Shown: positions 23,501 through 35,233, counted from the stretch's first letter. The stretch is 64,000 nucleotides of DNA from Corinectria fuckeliana (GCA_019137255.1 WPDH01000272.1:62001-126000), one strand, 5' to 3'. Notes: generated from the sequence alone by a model not told the origin. Program-made: numbers and translations.

Positions 23501-23931
23501 TCCCGTAAAAGACCTTGAGGTTCATGGTTGGCTTCAATGATTTGGCGGAAGAAGAAGAATAGCACTGGAGATCCCGGGTTTGACTTGGCGATTTCATCAA
23601 TCAGATTGGCCGCCATGACGGATTTTCCCGACCCTGGGATGCCCTTGATCCAGAGAAGTCCATGCTCATCACTGTGTAACCACTGTTGATATGTATCGCT
23701 GGCGGTGAGCCAGGCTCCTGTACCGGCAACATGAGACGCTAAGTGCTTGCGATACTCGCCGCCGGCAATGTCGTACGAGGTGGGCTGCAGCCAGGACCGG
23801 ATCTTCTGGATGGTGTCGGGGGACTCGGGGAGGATCTGGTCTGGGTTGTAGTTGCTCACATCATCGCCATCGATGACGACGGCGTCGACGTCGCTGTCAA
23901 TAGCAACGAGGTCGCTGTCGCTGAGCGACAT
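17518..23931 (-). CDS. NACHT-ankyrin NLR-like STAND protein
   Basis: Two exons (22187-23931 and 17518-22105) joined by an 81-nt intron give 2110 aa in frame. Residues 1-45 are short, acidic and Asp/Val-rich, with no recognised effector domain. The usual fungal NLR linker (IRSWLQPTSYDIAGGEYRKH) leads into a NACHT NTPase with Walker A GIPGSGKS at 97-104 and Walker B VFCVVDALDEMD at 193-204, then a helical region to about 580. From about residue 580 to the end are roughly 30 ankyrin repeats (TPLH..A..G, LL.AGADPN patterns). Such proteins act as signal-transducing switches in fungal non-self recognition, where ligand binding to the repeats drives oligomerisation. The gene is divergent from a HeLo-like/ankyrin gene 927 bp away. 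No stop or frameshift is seen. The ligand and output are unknown. Confidence 0.9.
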
Positions 23932-24858
23932 GACGGGCGGTGCGGGAGGGAAATATAGAGTCGTCCGAGTTGAGGCTGATGGATCTGATCAAGGATTGAA
24001 TCCGGGTTAAGAAAGGCAGTTCCCCGCGTGGAGATTGATGGGTTGATAAAGGGGGAAGTTGGAACACAGCCTAATACTGTACAACGTTGGTGGGTGTGTT
24101 GGTTGCTAGTCTTGATCCTACGGATGAGTCATGCCAATCGCCTTGCCATATAAGCACTCGTAGACGTCAGTCTGGTCCAGTTTAGATAAAGAGCTTGGTT
24201 GGCTAAGCCTCAATTACCCCGGTATTCGCTGACCCTGCAACCAGCCCATGTCGTCCCCTCAGCGTGGGTTTACGGGACAGTATGCCGCTCTTCGCAGATA
24301 CATCATATCGATTTTCCGTCTAGTACTCCGTACATACAGCTGTGTTTCCGGGGATATCATGCTCCATTCATGTCCCTGCCATCAACTTATGATAAATGAG
24401 GGAAGAGCCTTGTCCAGCGGGAGAGCCTATATTGCATCATCGTACCTCATGCTACGTACCTTGAGAATTACGTGATTAATACGTTCCATCTAACAATTCT
24501 ATATAAAGAGGCATGTAGTAACGACAAAGTGCCAACTCGGCGCCGATCATGCCCAGCACTGCCTACCAGAAACTGGTCTCGCGACATGCGGTGTGTCCAG
24601 CTCGTTCGCCCTCCCTGCGTTTCGTTGGCTCAGATTGTTCTCACTTGCATAAGTCTTGATGGCTTAGACATGTTATCGCTGTTTTCTGATTGGGTGAGTT
24701 GCTCAAGGCGCTCGACAAGTAGAATCAGGCCAACGTGGCTATGTATCCTCGGTCTGAATTAAACCCCGCACTTTCTTCCCGTGAATCTGACTCGGTAATA
24801 TTTCTACCATTTTCTGAGTTCATCAACGGCCAGACAGAGCTGCCCTTGGCTTTGCATC
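23932..24858. promoter_or_regulatory. Shared divergent promoter region between the two NLR-like genes
   Basis: The 927 bp between the two start codons holds no convincing gene; small frames of 66-96 aa on the + strand lack domains. The head-to-head layout means any bidirectional control of the pair must lie here. I did not identify a specific factor site. Confidence 0.45.
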
Positions 24859-27689
24859 ATGGAGGTGTTAGGCGCTGTAGCCAGCACCGTGGCGTTGGTG
24901 GAAGTGTCGCTCAGAGTACTCAGCTTCGTGCAAGAACTCTCCGATTTCCAAAGCGACTTCCAGGATTTAAAAGACCAAGTGAGTACTGAAGAATGAAGAT
25001 TGACGAAAATAGCGTTCTCTGTCTGTCGAGGTACATGGTAGCTCTAACCGCGTTGGACAGATTGCGACCATCAGTGTTCTCATCAAGGCCTTTCAGAAAA
25101 TTCCCAATCCATTTTCCCATATTCCAGGCGTACCGCAGGTGTCCGAGCCCGAAGCTGTGGATTTAGCAGCCCGGCAACTACAGAACATCAAGGACGAGCT
25201 CGATAAGATCGTGACCTATTGTGCGCAACCACCGAGCGACAAGGAATCCCGAGCGAGGAAGCATAAATGGGTCTTGCAGCGGTCCAGGATAGCGAAACTC
25301 CACGATAGGGCCCGCGATGCAAAGTTGAACCTGCAGCTAGCCATACAGATTCAAAGTGACTGCAATGCGGCAGCGTGGAGAGTTGAGCAGAACAGGTTAG
25401 TATTGATTGTCTACCCTAGATTCATCGATATGGTTCCCGTTGGCGATCTTCGACTTACGTACCTGTTGATAGGTTCCACTCTGAGGTTATACCTGTCATC
25501 CAGTCCTTGCGGTACACGCAACTTACTTCCTCACTACACATCCGCTCAACATCGATTGAGGAAGTGACGGATTCACGTAAAGAGATCGAGACCGAGGAAA
25601 GCAACCCCGTCACTAGTACCACAACCACGGTTGTTTGCAGGGATGATGTAGTGCGTCAAAGTACTTCCCAAGGCCCAAGCACAGATTGTGTTGTTACCAG
25701 GAAATTACTAGCAACACAAGAAGAAAGACACGTGCAGATTTCTACCCTTCACGTCACGTCGCAGTCAGCACGAGTCCAAAGGTGCCGATGCCGATGCCAC
25801 TTCAGCCAACGCCGTTTCGAAGGTCCCAAATGGTTGCAGCCCCTATTAGGATCATGGCTTGTCGACTATACTCCAGCGTCCGACGGGAGCAGAACCCTTT
25901 GTTCGGAGCCTAGTTGCGATTGCTCAAGAGAAACTCAGGTGAACATGGAGTATCAGCTTCCACAATGGCGTTGGACTCGAACCTTGCTCTTCAAAGCAGC
26001 AGTATCCAGCAGTTGCGGCTTGAGCTTTGCCATACGGCCTGTCAGAGTGTTGAACTCAAAAGAGCGCGTTTGGAGATGGGTGGAGAAATCGAGGAAGTCT
26101 GTCCGCAACACAGGAGGAGGAGATAACTTGATCTATTTCCCCCGTGACCACGACACGTCTGGCAGGGGATTGATCGATGTAAGCCCAGTCATTTTGTCCT
26201 GGCGATACAATGTCGCATGCTTACAATTAAGACAACAGTACGCAATGCAATACGGAGCATTTGGTGTGATAGAGTTGCTACTGAAACAGTGGGAGAATTT
26301 GCTTCCAAAACAAGGATTCTCGAGGTATGTGGTTGCCCGACGATGGAAACTAATGATTAATTGTTGACTAGAAGAACGGGCTGTGCGGCCCGTGACCGTT
26401 TGAGGCGGCTCTACATCTCCAAAGGCAGCAGTCACAAAGTTGAGCTTCTACGCAAGGTGGTATCGTTCGTCGATGACATGCCGGACTGGCAGGCGACAAG
26501 AGTGCACAAAGCGGCGTACGATGGGGTTGGGGTAAGAAAGGCGCTTCGAGAAGAGGCGTGGGCAATAGATGAACTTGACCATCTTGGATACGCCCCTCTG
26601 AATCACGCCAGCAGGAGGAACAAGATCAAGGCAGTGGAAGAATTGATTGCAGCGAAAGCGGACGTCAACAAGCCGGACTTTGAAGGATGGACACCGCTCA
26701 TGCGCGCTGCATCCCACAACAACCTTGAGTGCATGCGTCTTCTCATCAGGGCCCAGTGTGACATCCACCAGGTAAACAACGCGGGAGACTTTGCAATACA
26801 TTGGGCTGCGAAGAAATGCGCCAAGAATGCCGCCACCTTGCTGCTGGCGGCAGGAGCATCGACATCGGTTCGTGGCTGGGGGGGGCGAACGCCCTTGCAC
26901 TATCTCGCGGAATGCCGCATCGACACAGACCCCGATGCCATCGACGAAACGGTGCAGCTGCTGTTGTTGACCAAAGACGTGGACCTCGAAGCTCGAGACA
27001 GCGGCGGCTTCACACCAGCCACGCACGCGCTCACCCAGAACAACCTCCCAGCTCTGCGCTGCCTCATTCAAGCTGGAGCCTCGCTGCACTCCATCTCTGC
27101 CTACTCGCAAAACTTGTTACACCTGGCTGCGGGTTATGCTGGTGCTGAGCTCCTGCAGTACCTGCTAAGCCTCGATCCTAAAGTCTTCTCGGGCATCAAT
27201 CACAGCCTCCGTACCTCCGGGGGTAACAGCCCATGGAGAACCTTTTTGAGTTCAATCCGGGCATCCGTCTGGAGCCTTGGCGCGCACCGATGTCCTTCGC
27301 CAACAGAGCAAGATTTGTTCGTTGCACTATACGAAGCCATCCGGAACCAAAATTTACATCACGACATCACGATCTTGGAAAATGCCATTGGGTGTCTACG
27401 CCACGACGACGTCCACGAAGCCAGAGCCCAGCTTGCCATTTTGACCGCCCGGAAAAAAGAATGGAAGGAGTATGATTTAGTCGCCTGGTATCGCGGCCTC
27501 GATCAAAAGATTCAGGGTGGCGAACTCGAGACAGTCATCGTTGCTTTAACGGAAGACATTGAAGATTGTAGGGCTAAGCTTGGCACTTCCCCTTGGGGTA
27601 AGAAGAACCAACGGGTCTCCTCTGTTTACTCTAGGAGCGGGGGTGATGATGAGCGAGGGTCTTGTAGCTCTGTCGAGGACGGAGTTTGA
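24859..27689 (+). CDS. HeLo-like N-terminal / ankyrin-repeat protein
   Basis: Five exons (24859-24978, 25061-25395, 25473-26178, 26239-26324, 26372-27689) join in frame to 854 aa. Residues 1-150 (MEVLGAVASTVALVEVSLRV, then a helical bundle) match the fungal HeLo-like N-terminal domain of STAND proteins, a membrane-targeting death-domain relative. A middle domain begins with CRCRCHFSQRR at about 256 and contains WLQPLLGSWLVDY, a pattern common in large fungal ankyrin proteins. About six ankyrin repeats follow (LNHASRRNKIKAVEELI, TPLMRAASHNNLECMRLLI). There is no NACHT or NB-ARC domain. The third intron (26179-26238) is exactly 60 nt with no in-frame stop, so its retention would add 20 residues. 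It lies head-to-head with the NACHT-ankyrin gene, suggesting shared regulation. Confidence 0.82.
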
Positions 27690-28371
27690 AAAGATCCAGA
27701 TGAACTTGTATATGGGACGATAAGCATGTCGCCGAAGAGGATGATGAATCGAGTACCAGCAAGAAATCAGAAATAGCTTGATAGGCGTGATGGAGCTCAG
27801 CTTGCAAAGCGTTAAATTGTTTCCAGTCGTTCGACTATAGAGCAAGTATGCTATTGACTACAGTTGAACTAAATCATCACACGTGAGACTACCCAGGTAT
27901 GTGTAGACAAGAGACTACGTCAACAAGTGTACTACTGGCGTCTAGCAACAGTGCCCCGAGGGTGCCGGTCTAAACATTCCTACCAAGGGACTATGGCTAT
28001 CTATACAATCAAGTATTTGGCATGTGTGTTTTCTGTCATCTTTCTGTCATCCTGTGTAAGCCGCCCTAGCAGCCTTAGTGACTTTTCATTGCGGGAAGCT
28101 GTGCGGGTCTTGGTGGCCATGATTGAGAATAATCACTTACATAATCTAATTCTCAATCACATAAGCTTCGCTTAGACATCAGCAAATGCAGAGTTCGTCA
28201 AGCAGGTAGAAGTGCTGGGGGGGGTGCGAGATGGGCAGGGTAGGGTTCAATATACTGCCCTCGTCATTGCTCTATTCTATATATGAGAGGATAGCCGTCC
28301 TGCCATCAGGAGCCATGTCTCCTTGAAACAATTGGGAGCACTTCTCGCATCAGCGACTCGCTACCGCCATA
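27690..28371. other. Intergenic, no supported gene
   Basis: Contains probable 3' flank of the ankyrin gene and the promoter of the aquaporin-like gene. A run of eight G lies near 28217. No coding frame of note. Confidence 0.4.
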
Positions 28372-29518
28372 ATGTCAAACTCCCACACCACGCAGAGATA
28401 TGACGATCACGATGGCGCGACGCTAGGTTTCAGGAGACGTTTTGATCCATCCCCAGACACCGAGCCCACTCTACCGTTATATCGCAACAACATCCAGCCC
28501 TTTGCCGGTCGGATTGGTGCCAATCAGAGTTTCACCCTCGACCGGACTCAACCAGATGATGCGGAACTTTTGGAAAAGGAACCGGATGCGGCTCCGCTGA
28601 TGCCATTGAAAGAGTTGATGGATCTACGGCCGTTGCTGCATGTCAATCTATGGAAGGCTGCATTTATTGAGGGTATTGGTATGCAACCCCGAGCACGAAA
28701 CCCGATACCATCTTACATCACTAACCATGTCCGATGAGAAGGATCACTGATGCTCGTGTACATCACTACCTGGGCGAGCACCTCTCCAGCAGCAATTCCT
28801 ACCAAACCCACAGCTCAGCTCGGCAACTTCAACAATGCCGCGTTCCTAGGGCCATTGGTGGGCGGTATCACGAACTTCTTCTTCCTCTCCCTCTTCATTT
28901 CGGCATTCGGCGCTGTCTCTGGCGCGCATTTCAACCCACTCATCCCAGTCGCCACGTTTTTTGCCCGGCTGTGCTCCTTTTCACGAATGATTCTATACGT
29001 CTTCTTCCAGATGGGTGGTAGTACACTTGCCGGGTTGCTAGTGAGAGCCAGTTACGGAACGAGGGACTTTCAAGCTGGAGGCTGTTGGATTTATCCCGAC
29101 GTGGTCCCAGTGCAAGATGCGTTTGTGGTCGAGCTCATGGCGGCAACCATTCTTCTTTTCCTCGCTTTTGGGGTGGCCTTGGATCCGAGACAAAGCAAAA
29201 TCGTAGGCCCGACGCTGGCACCATTTCTTGTCGGACTGACCTTTGGGGCACTGACCTTTGCTACAGCTTATACCAGATACGGCTATGGCGGTGCTGGACT
29301 GAACCCGGCGAGGTGTTTTGGTGTGTTTGTGGGCAGCAGATTTCCAACTTGGCATTGGGTTCATTGGTACGTCTCTTTCCACAAGACAACTGTCTTAGAT
29401 GATCTGTTTCCGTGGTGTTTTGAGCTGACAAGTAATTCTTAGGGCACCTGATTTGATGGCGTGTGTGATACATGGGATCTGCTATTGTTTCATTCCCCCG
29501 TGGCTTAAAGAACATTAG
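28372..29518 (+). CDS. Aquaporin-like MIP channel with variant first NPA box
   Basis: Three exons (28372-28678, 28742-29366, 29443-29518) join in frame to 335 aa. A cytosolic N-terminus of about 95 residues precedes six predicted membrane helices. The two pore-loop boxes are GAHFNPL (residues 167-169 are NPL instead of NPA) and GAGLNPARCF (NPA at 290-292), as in the water/glycerol channel superfamily. NPL in the first loop occurs in some fungal and divergent MIPs and may change selectivity. The C-terminus after the last exon is short (PPWLKEH). Both introns have GT-AG ends and the frame is intact, so the gene is probably functional. The substrate (water, glycerol or another small solute) cannot be told from sequence. 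Confidence 0.88.
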
Positions 29519-29868
29519 TCGTCATTGTCCTCCACTGGCAACAGCGTCCATACTTAGGCGGTATCATTCAGAGAGACGTGATGTTGAGAATCAAAGCGGT
29601 TCTCGACTGGCAGGTCACTGTCAGATTCACAAAGATCTGCTCTTCGAGCATATAGAGCAGGGAGGAAACGTAATTAGTGTCGTTAGTCTCAAATGGCTAC
29701 TTCTTGTGGTCGGTGTCGTTACGGTCCTGCGAGCTGGCCCACCAAAGCCGAAAACCGAAAGCCGACTGTCTCTCCTCGCGTCAATACATATTTCTTCCTA
29801 CGCAGTAGAATCTCAAATAAACACCATCGAAACATCTTTGGTTTGGTTTCTTATGTGCTTATCATCTT

Positions 29869-31110
29869 TTGTCCAGCATATGCCGACTTCCCAGCATGTA
29901 TACCGAAGCGACACCCGACACCACAACGTGGACCGAGTCCTCCCCATCAGAAATGGTGAACGAGTCCGACCGCCCACTAGATGACTGCCTGTCTGAGAAT
30001 TTGGCCGAGAGTGTCAAACTCGACGGCTCAAAAGGATGGATGACTGTTTCAGCGGCAGCATGTTCAGTCTTCCTCTACCTCGGAGTAATCTACTCCTAGG
30101 GAATCATGCAAGTTAGACTCATGGAGACGACATCTTCGTCATTGACGACATTCACAATTGTCGGCTCTCTGGCGACGTCTTTCATGATATCTGTCAGCAT
30201 TCTCTTCGGTATTGCAGTCCGCAAAACCGGGTTTCAGAAGGATGCATTGGCAGGGGGTGTTCTCATGAGATTGGGCGAGTTTCTTGCCAGCTGGACGACT
30301 AAACACGTCGGAGCACTGTTCGTTCTGCACGCCATCATCCTTGGTGCTGGACGAGGATGGTCAATCTTTGTAAGTTCGGTGTTCTCACCCGGCGCAGGCT
30401 TCATGACTTATGTGATATCCAGGCTTGCTCGACCGCCCCTCTGAGATGGTTCAAGCATCGAGTTCTGGTAGCCATGAGTGTCGTTCTTGGTGGTAGAAGG
30501 TTAGGAGCCGCCGTCGTGAGCATCACCACCAATATCCTAGTTCGGAAGCTAGATGTTGCCTGGACGTTCCGAATTCCGGGCTTCATGCTGTGGGCTGTCT
30601 GCATCCCGGCCTCGTATTTTATCCGATAGCCAAGAGGATCGGAAAATAGCTGTCTGGACCTTCATGGTGAGATATTTATGATACCCTGCAACGTATTTGG
30701 ACATAACCTAACCCATTACATAGATATCGCTTCAAGGAGGGAAAGTTCCTCACCATTATGGCTGGGACTGCCCTATCTTGCTTCCCGCTGTTTACCCCTC
30801 CCTACTTCATTCCAATCTTCGCCCGCTCCATAGGCTATTCCGACCAATATGCCATCAACACTAGCTGCTTGGAACTTAGCTTCCACCTTGGGCCGTGTCT
30901 TGGCCAGCTACACGACAGACTCTCTGCTAGGTTCAACCAACAGCTTGATCATCTGTCTATTATTCACCTTCAACGAATGGCAATGACGCGTCACAGTACA
31001 GCTCCGTGGCGTGCTATGCCGGAGGCATGTCAATGGTGGGGATTATCTTCATCGTTACGGTTCGGTTGACACACTCCAGGCCTATATTTGTCAAGGTTTA
31101 ATTGTCCATA
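29869..31110 (+). pseudogene. MFS monocarboxylate-transporter-like pseudogene
   Basis: The product would start near MYTEATPDTTTWTESS and run through the MCT-type first helix (GWMTVSAAACSVFLYLGV), TTFTIVGSLATSFMISVSI and VLMRLGEFLASW. After an intron (about 30370-30422) APLRWFKHRVLVAMSV follows, and later FPLFTPPYFIPIFARSIGYS. It is interrupted by TAG at 30097-30099, where the family has Trp (YSWG), by a stop after ASYFIR near 30629, and by a frameshift after YSDQYAINTS near 30860. The continuation NLASTLGRVLASYTTDSLLG reads in another frame. The C-terminal helices are absent. It is a dead transporter gene of the fungal monocarboxylate/riboflavin-type MFS group. Confidence 0.85.
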
Positions 31111-31239
31111 GAAGTCATGATATTCAAAAGCTTCATTTTCCCTCGTCTTCTTCGCCTAGCTGGCCATGAACACACCCGAAAAGTCTGCCTCTTCCAACAT
31201 GGACCACCAATTCATTTCCCTTGGTCATCGTATGTAGTA

Positions 31240-33118
31240 CCTATATCCACAATAGGCTGAGGGTTCGTCAAATTGGAATCTGTCGGGTGTTCATCGAGAC
31301 TCGTCGCTTCTCTCGCTGTGGTCCACGAGACGGGCGCCGTCTCGCTTGGCGCGGTGGATTTGCTGCATGTGTTGATACGCTTCATCAGTCAGTTCATGAG
31401 TTTCGAATCGTCGACAGATCATACCAAGGTCAAACCGTGACTTTCCTCGATGTAGCCTGCTTTCAGATGTGGCTCGTTTATACAATAGGAACGTGATTTG
31501 AATGGTTTTGATCTAAAAATGTCAGCTGTGATTGTGATACTACAGTTACTTAATGATCAATTGTGGCTTACCCAGCCGCTACTAAGATCATAGGCGTTCT
31601 GGAGCTCTTTCAGATACTCAGGGCCTGATTATATCAATTCCTTCGCGTGGGGGCTGCGGTGGAGCTTCATCTTAGGGAAACGGTAGACATTAATATTCCC
31701 GAAGCAGGCCAAGGAGGCGCAGAACCCCGAGAAAGGCGTCATTACAGGTATTCGACAATCCGAGACTTCTTTGAGCAGGCCCATAATGTATTCTTGCGAC
31801 CTGAACAATTGAAGAGCGCTATCGTCCCACCATACTGGTGGTGCTTCAGCTTCAAGGAGAGGATGGTTGATTGGACCGCGGGGCGTCGAATCTGCGGTTG
31901 TCAAGAAAGGGAAGTATTCGCGATGGAGCATCATCATACTAGATAAATGGTAGGTTGGCATAAATCCCATACTAGCTGTCGAGAATTGAGCGCTTGCCTG
32001 TGATAGTAAAGAAGGTCTAGGTAAACGAATGACTCGCCAAACCCGAGCGTCATATGTACAGCCACGCTGTTTCTCGGGTAATGCAGCCTCTCATGTTGCC
32101 CAGTTCTTCATGCTTCCAATCACCTCAAACAGATTCCCCAAGGAGATGTCGGGACCCAAGGACAATTCTCACGAGCGCACATGCCTGGTGCATGTCGCCC
32201 GTCGTTGAACAGAAAAGCCATTACTGTAGCGCTGATGTCAAAGCCGCTTGCCATGATGTCGAAGCTCTGGGCCATATCCAAAGTGATAGATGGTTCAATC
32301 TCGGCCGCTGCTGGTTGTCCAACATGTTCTGCAGGATGTGTTGCAGTATCTGATCTAAACGCAAATTCCATTGATGTCGGGAGACGAGCGACTTTCAAGT
32401 TCTCCATTTCTGACATTGGAAGCAGTCATGGATTATGTCCCTGAGTGCATGGTGCAAGATGAAGCAGGCCCAGCAGACTCGTTTCGGCAACGGCGGACAG
32501 CTCGTCTAGGTCACCTCTGTGTGATGTGTCAAGGGGATAGGCCGCGACACGAGAGCTATAAAACGATTACATCATCCGAATTGCAATTCCTAGTGCATGT
32601 CAGCCAAGGTAAGTGTATTCTGTGAAGAAGAACTCACCGCAATACATCCAGGCCTTCTGAAAGTCTGGCACACCCCATTATAAAGCGTCAAGATGTGCAC
32701 ATTTGCATCACAATGACTTTTGGTGGTTAGAGGATGAAATCAGAGAGTATACTACGGGCATAAGATGTGAGAGTCTCTCTGCTAGGCAACTGGTTTGCCT
32801 AGCTCTCCTTGAGAACCGGCGGTTGCTTTTTTGTTGCGGCAAGTACTGTCGCGAGGAACGCTTTGCTCTTCATAGAGCGGCCAGCTTGTCCTCCGCCATG
32901 AATAATGAAGGTTGGAGTATCCTCAGCTCGGGGAACTTACTCATGAAGACATCCAGAGCCTTGAGAATGATGCTCGTTGGAAGAGAGGTTAGGTACTTAT
33001 CGACACTGGTATTCTCTCGACTTTGAATTTGTTGGGTCAGTGGCAGCGGGCATGATGTTGAAGACGATGAGACATTTCGAGGAGCCTTGGAGCGCTCTGG
33101 TGGAGGCGAGGCACTCAT
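31240..33118 (-). pseudogene. Fungal-specific transcription factor (Fungal_trans domain) pseudogene
   Basis: Fragments occur in the right order along the - strand: SIILKALDVFMSKFPELRIL (near 32980), KAFLATVLAATKKQPPVL in another frame (near 32850), ARENCPWVPTSPWG (near 32160), NSVAVHMTLGFGESFVYLDL (near 32060), MLHREYFPFL, GPINHPLLEAEAPPVWWDD and MTPFSGFCASLACF (31700-31940), then SRFDLGMICRRFETHEL (near 31430). This is the middle homology region of Zn2Cys6-type regulators. At least four frameshifts and several stops separate the pieces. No Cys6 zinc cluster is visible upstream. It cannot make a full protein. Confidence 0.8.
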
Positions 33119-34139
33119 ACCTCCCTAGAGCCAGTTACATACCACGTTCTCGTTAGACACTATGCGACGTTGAATTGTCCAGGAGTAACTATGAAGACTA
33201 TTCTGCACGTAGAGAGTACTAGATCATTGTATTGATAGACTTTTCCCGTGACTGTAACCGAGCGTGCTTGTTGCAACTAATCTGCAATGTTGTTTATTAA
33301 TTATTCGTCGCGACGGGGTTAAGACTTCTGCCTATCAGGTTGAGTTACTCCATAATTGTTCTTCTCATTATAATCAACGACATATCGTGGCTGGAAAAGG
33401 GAGCTTGCGTACTTCTGTTCGTCATCTGGTGGCCGGTCAGACCAGCGCAACTCTCTCTCTCTCGCCACTGGCTAAGCGCTGTCCTGCGATTAAGGAGGCT
33501 ATTGACAATGTTTGCATCGTCTGCGAATATGAATACACGTGCCCAGAGGTCAGCCCAGCGCTGACCTCCTTTCTCTGGACAGCTGCAAGAAACTCGGCCA
33601 ATCTTCTCTACTGCCGAGACGTTCACTGATCCCGCGTCTCCACAGGATGAGTGGACGCTATTCAACGGCTTGCCCAGCCCTGCGGTACATATATGCAAGA
33701 GAGCATCAAAGCTAACCTTCTCTCACGAATCCCGGACAAATCACGGCCCATCCTACATGTCCGGACGGCTCTGCGACTGGCGGCCAACCGTCGATGGCAC
33801 GTATTCGTACGTCCGGCCATCGGACAGAAGCCCGAGTCTAGCCTCCACCCCCACAGTCCGGGGGTGGATATCGAAGCCAGCCGAGGCCAATGAAGGACGT
33901 CTTTCGGGCAAAACTGCCCTTCCCAGGCATCGGGTTTCTCGATCTGGCTGCGGAGACTCGGCAGGCATTCCGTGAAGCTGGGGACAATAATCCGGGGCTG
34001 GGAGCCTTCGTTTCATTGGCATGTCCAGGTCAACATTTATTCATTACTGCAGAACTCACCTCGCCCTTGGCTTCGCTCACTATCTTTCCCTTCCCCCAGT
34101 ACAACGAAACTTGTCACGTATCCCCCGTAATCCTCTACC
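33119..34139. other. Intergenic region with promoter of the dehydrogenase gene
   Basis: Several overlapping frames of 74-121 aa occur on both strands without recognisable domains. A pyrimidine-rich stretch (tttcccttcccccagtac) precedes the ATG at 34140. Confidence 0.4.
33845..33867. repeat. 8-bp inverted repeat in promoter region
   Basis: CCACCCCC, a 7-nt loop, then GGGGGTGG form a perfect GC-rich stem about 270 bp upstream of the dehydrogenase start at 34140. It could be a paired C-rich site for a zinc-finger regulator or a structural element; function unknown. Confidence 0.5.
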
Positions 34140-35233
34140 ATGGCCAAACCCATCGTCCTTCAGCTCGGTGACGACATCCGCTGGAACACGGCCCAGTATG
34201 AAGAGTTCAAGGCCAAGTTCGACATCAAGCGCTCCTACAGCATGCCCCGCGCCGAGTTCATCCAGGCCCTCAAGACCAAGGCCTTTGGCGACTTCTTCGC
34301 CATCTACCGCCCGTTCTGGAACACGGGCGGCGAGATGGGCAACTGGGACGACGAGCTGATCTCGCTGCTGCCGGCATCGTGCAAGATCTACGCCAGCGCC
34401 GGTGCGGGATTCGACTGGGTTGATACCGAGGCCCTGGCCCGTCGAGGTGAGTCTCTCTGCGTTCAAGACCCCGTGAGACATCTCCCTGACTCGCGAGAAT
34501 AGGAGTCGTCTACTGCAACGCTGCCGCCGCGTGCACCGAGTCCGTGGCCGACGCCGCCATCTGGCTCATCATCTCTACCTTCCGCTTGCTCTCCTGGTCC
34601 GCCGTAGCCGCGCGGTCCGGCGACGTGGACCAGTTCGTCGACGCCAACCGCAACCTGGCGCCCGTCTCGCGGAACCCGCAGGGCTTCAGCCTGGGCATCA
34701 TCGGGTTCGGGCGCATCGGCCGGCGCATCGCCGAGAAGGCCTACAAGGCGCTGGACATGAAGATCCTGTACAACGACGTGGTGCAGGCGCCCAAGGACGT
34801 CGAGGCGCCGCTCGAGGCCGTCTTCCACAAGAGCTCCGACACGCTGCTGGCCGAGGCCGACTGCGTCCTGGTCGCGACGCCGTTTGCGGGTGAGGCGCTG
34901 CTGAGCAAGAAGGGTCTGGCCAAGATGAAGAAGGGCGCGCGCCTGGTGAACATTGCGCGCGGGAAGCTCATCGACGAGGCGGATCTGGTCGAAGCGCTGA
35001 AGAGCGGCCACCTCTCTGCAGCTGGATTGGACGTCTTCCAGAACGAGCCTCACATCAGCCCCGAGCTGGTCAAGATGAAGAACGTCGAGCTGCTGTCTCA
35101 CAACGCGGGCGCGTCATTGGACGCCCACATTGGGTTCGAGAAGCTGGGGATGGAGAACATTGTGTCTTTTGAGAAGACGGGCAAGGCGATTTCCGCCGTC
35201 AATGCTCACTTAATTAAGCAAAGCAAGCTGTAA
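34140..35233 (+). CDS. D-isomer-specific 2-hydroxyacid dehydrogenase
   Basis: Two exons (34140-34446, 34503-35233) join in frame to 345 aa. The NAD(P) site GIIGFGRIGRR lies near residue 170. The catalytic Arg is in NIARGKLIDE, the Glu in GLDVFQNEP and the His in LLSHNAGAS. These proteins interconvert 2-oxo acids and D-2-hydroxy acids; glyoxylate/hydroxypyruvate, mandelate or branched 2-keto acids are possible substrates, and sequence alone does not choose. No signal peptide is visible, so it is probably cytosolic. It is the first of five genes on the same strand through 44.6 kb. The conserved lengths and residues indicate an active enzyme. Confidence 0.92.

Noticed and set aside
17518..23931. 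Two separate genes (NACHT and ankyrin) at this locus
   Set aside because: An 81-nt GT-AG intron joins DGRGKTPL to WWAAAEGHAEVV in frame, completing an ankyrin unit, so a single 2110-aa protein is better supported.
33640..34010. 101-aa + strand frame upstream of the dehydrogenase
   Set aside because: No domain, and it overlaps an equally long antisense frame and the promoter inverted repeat; more likely promoter sequence.
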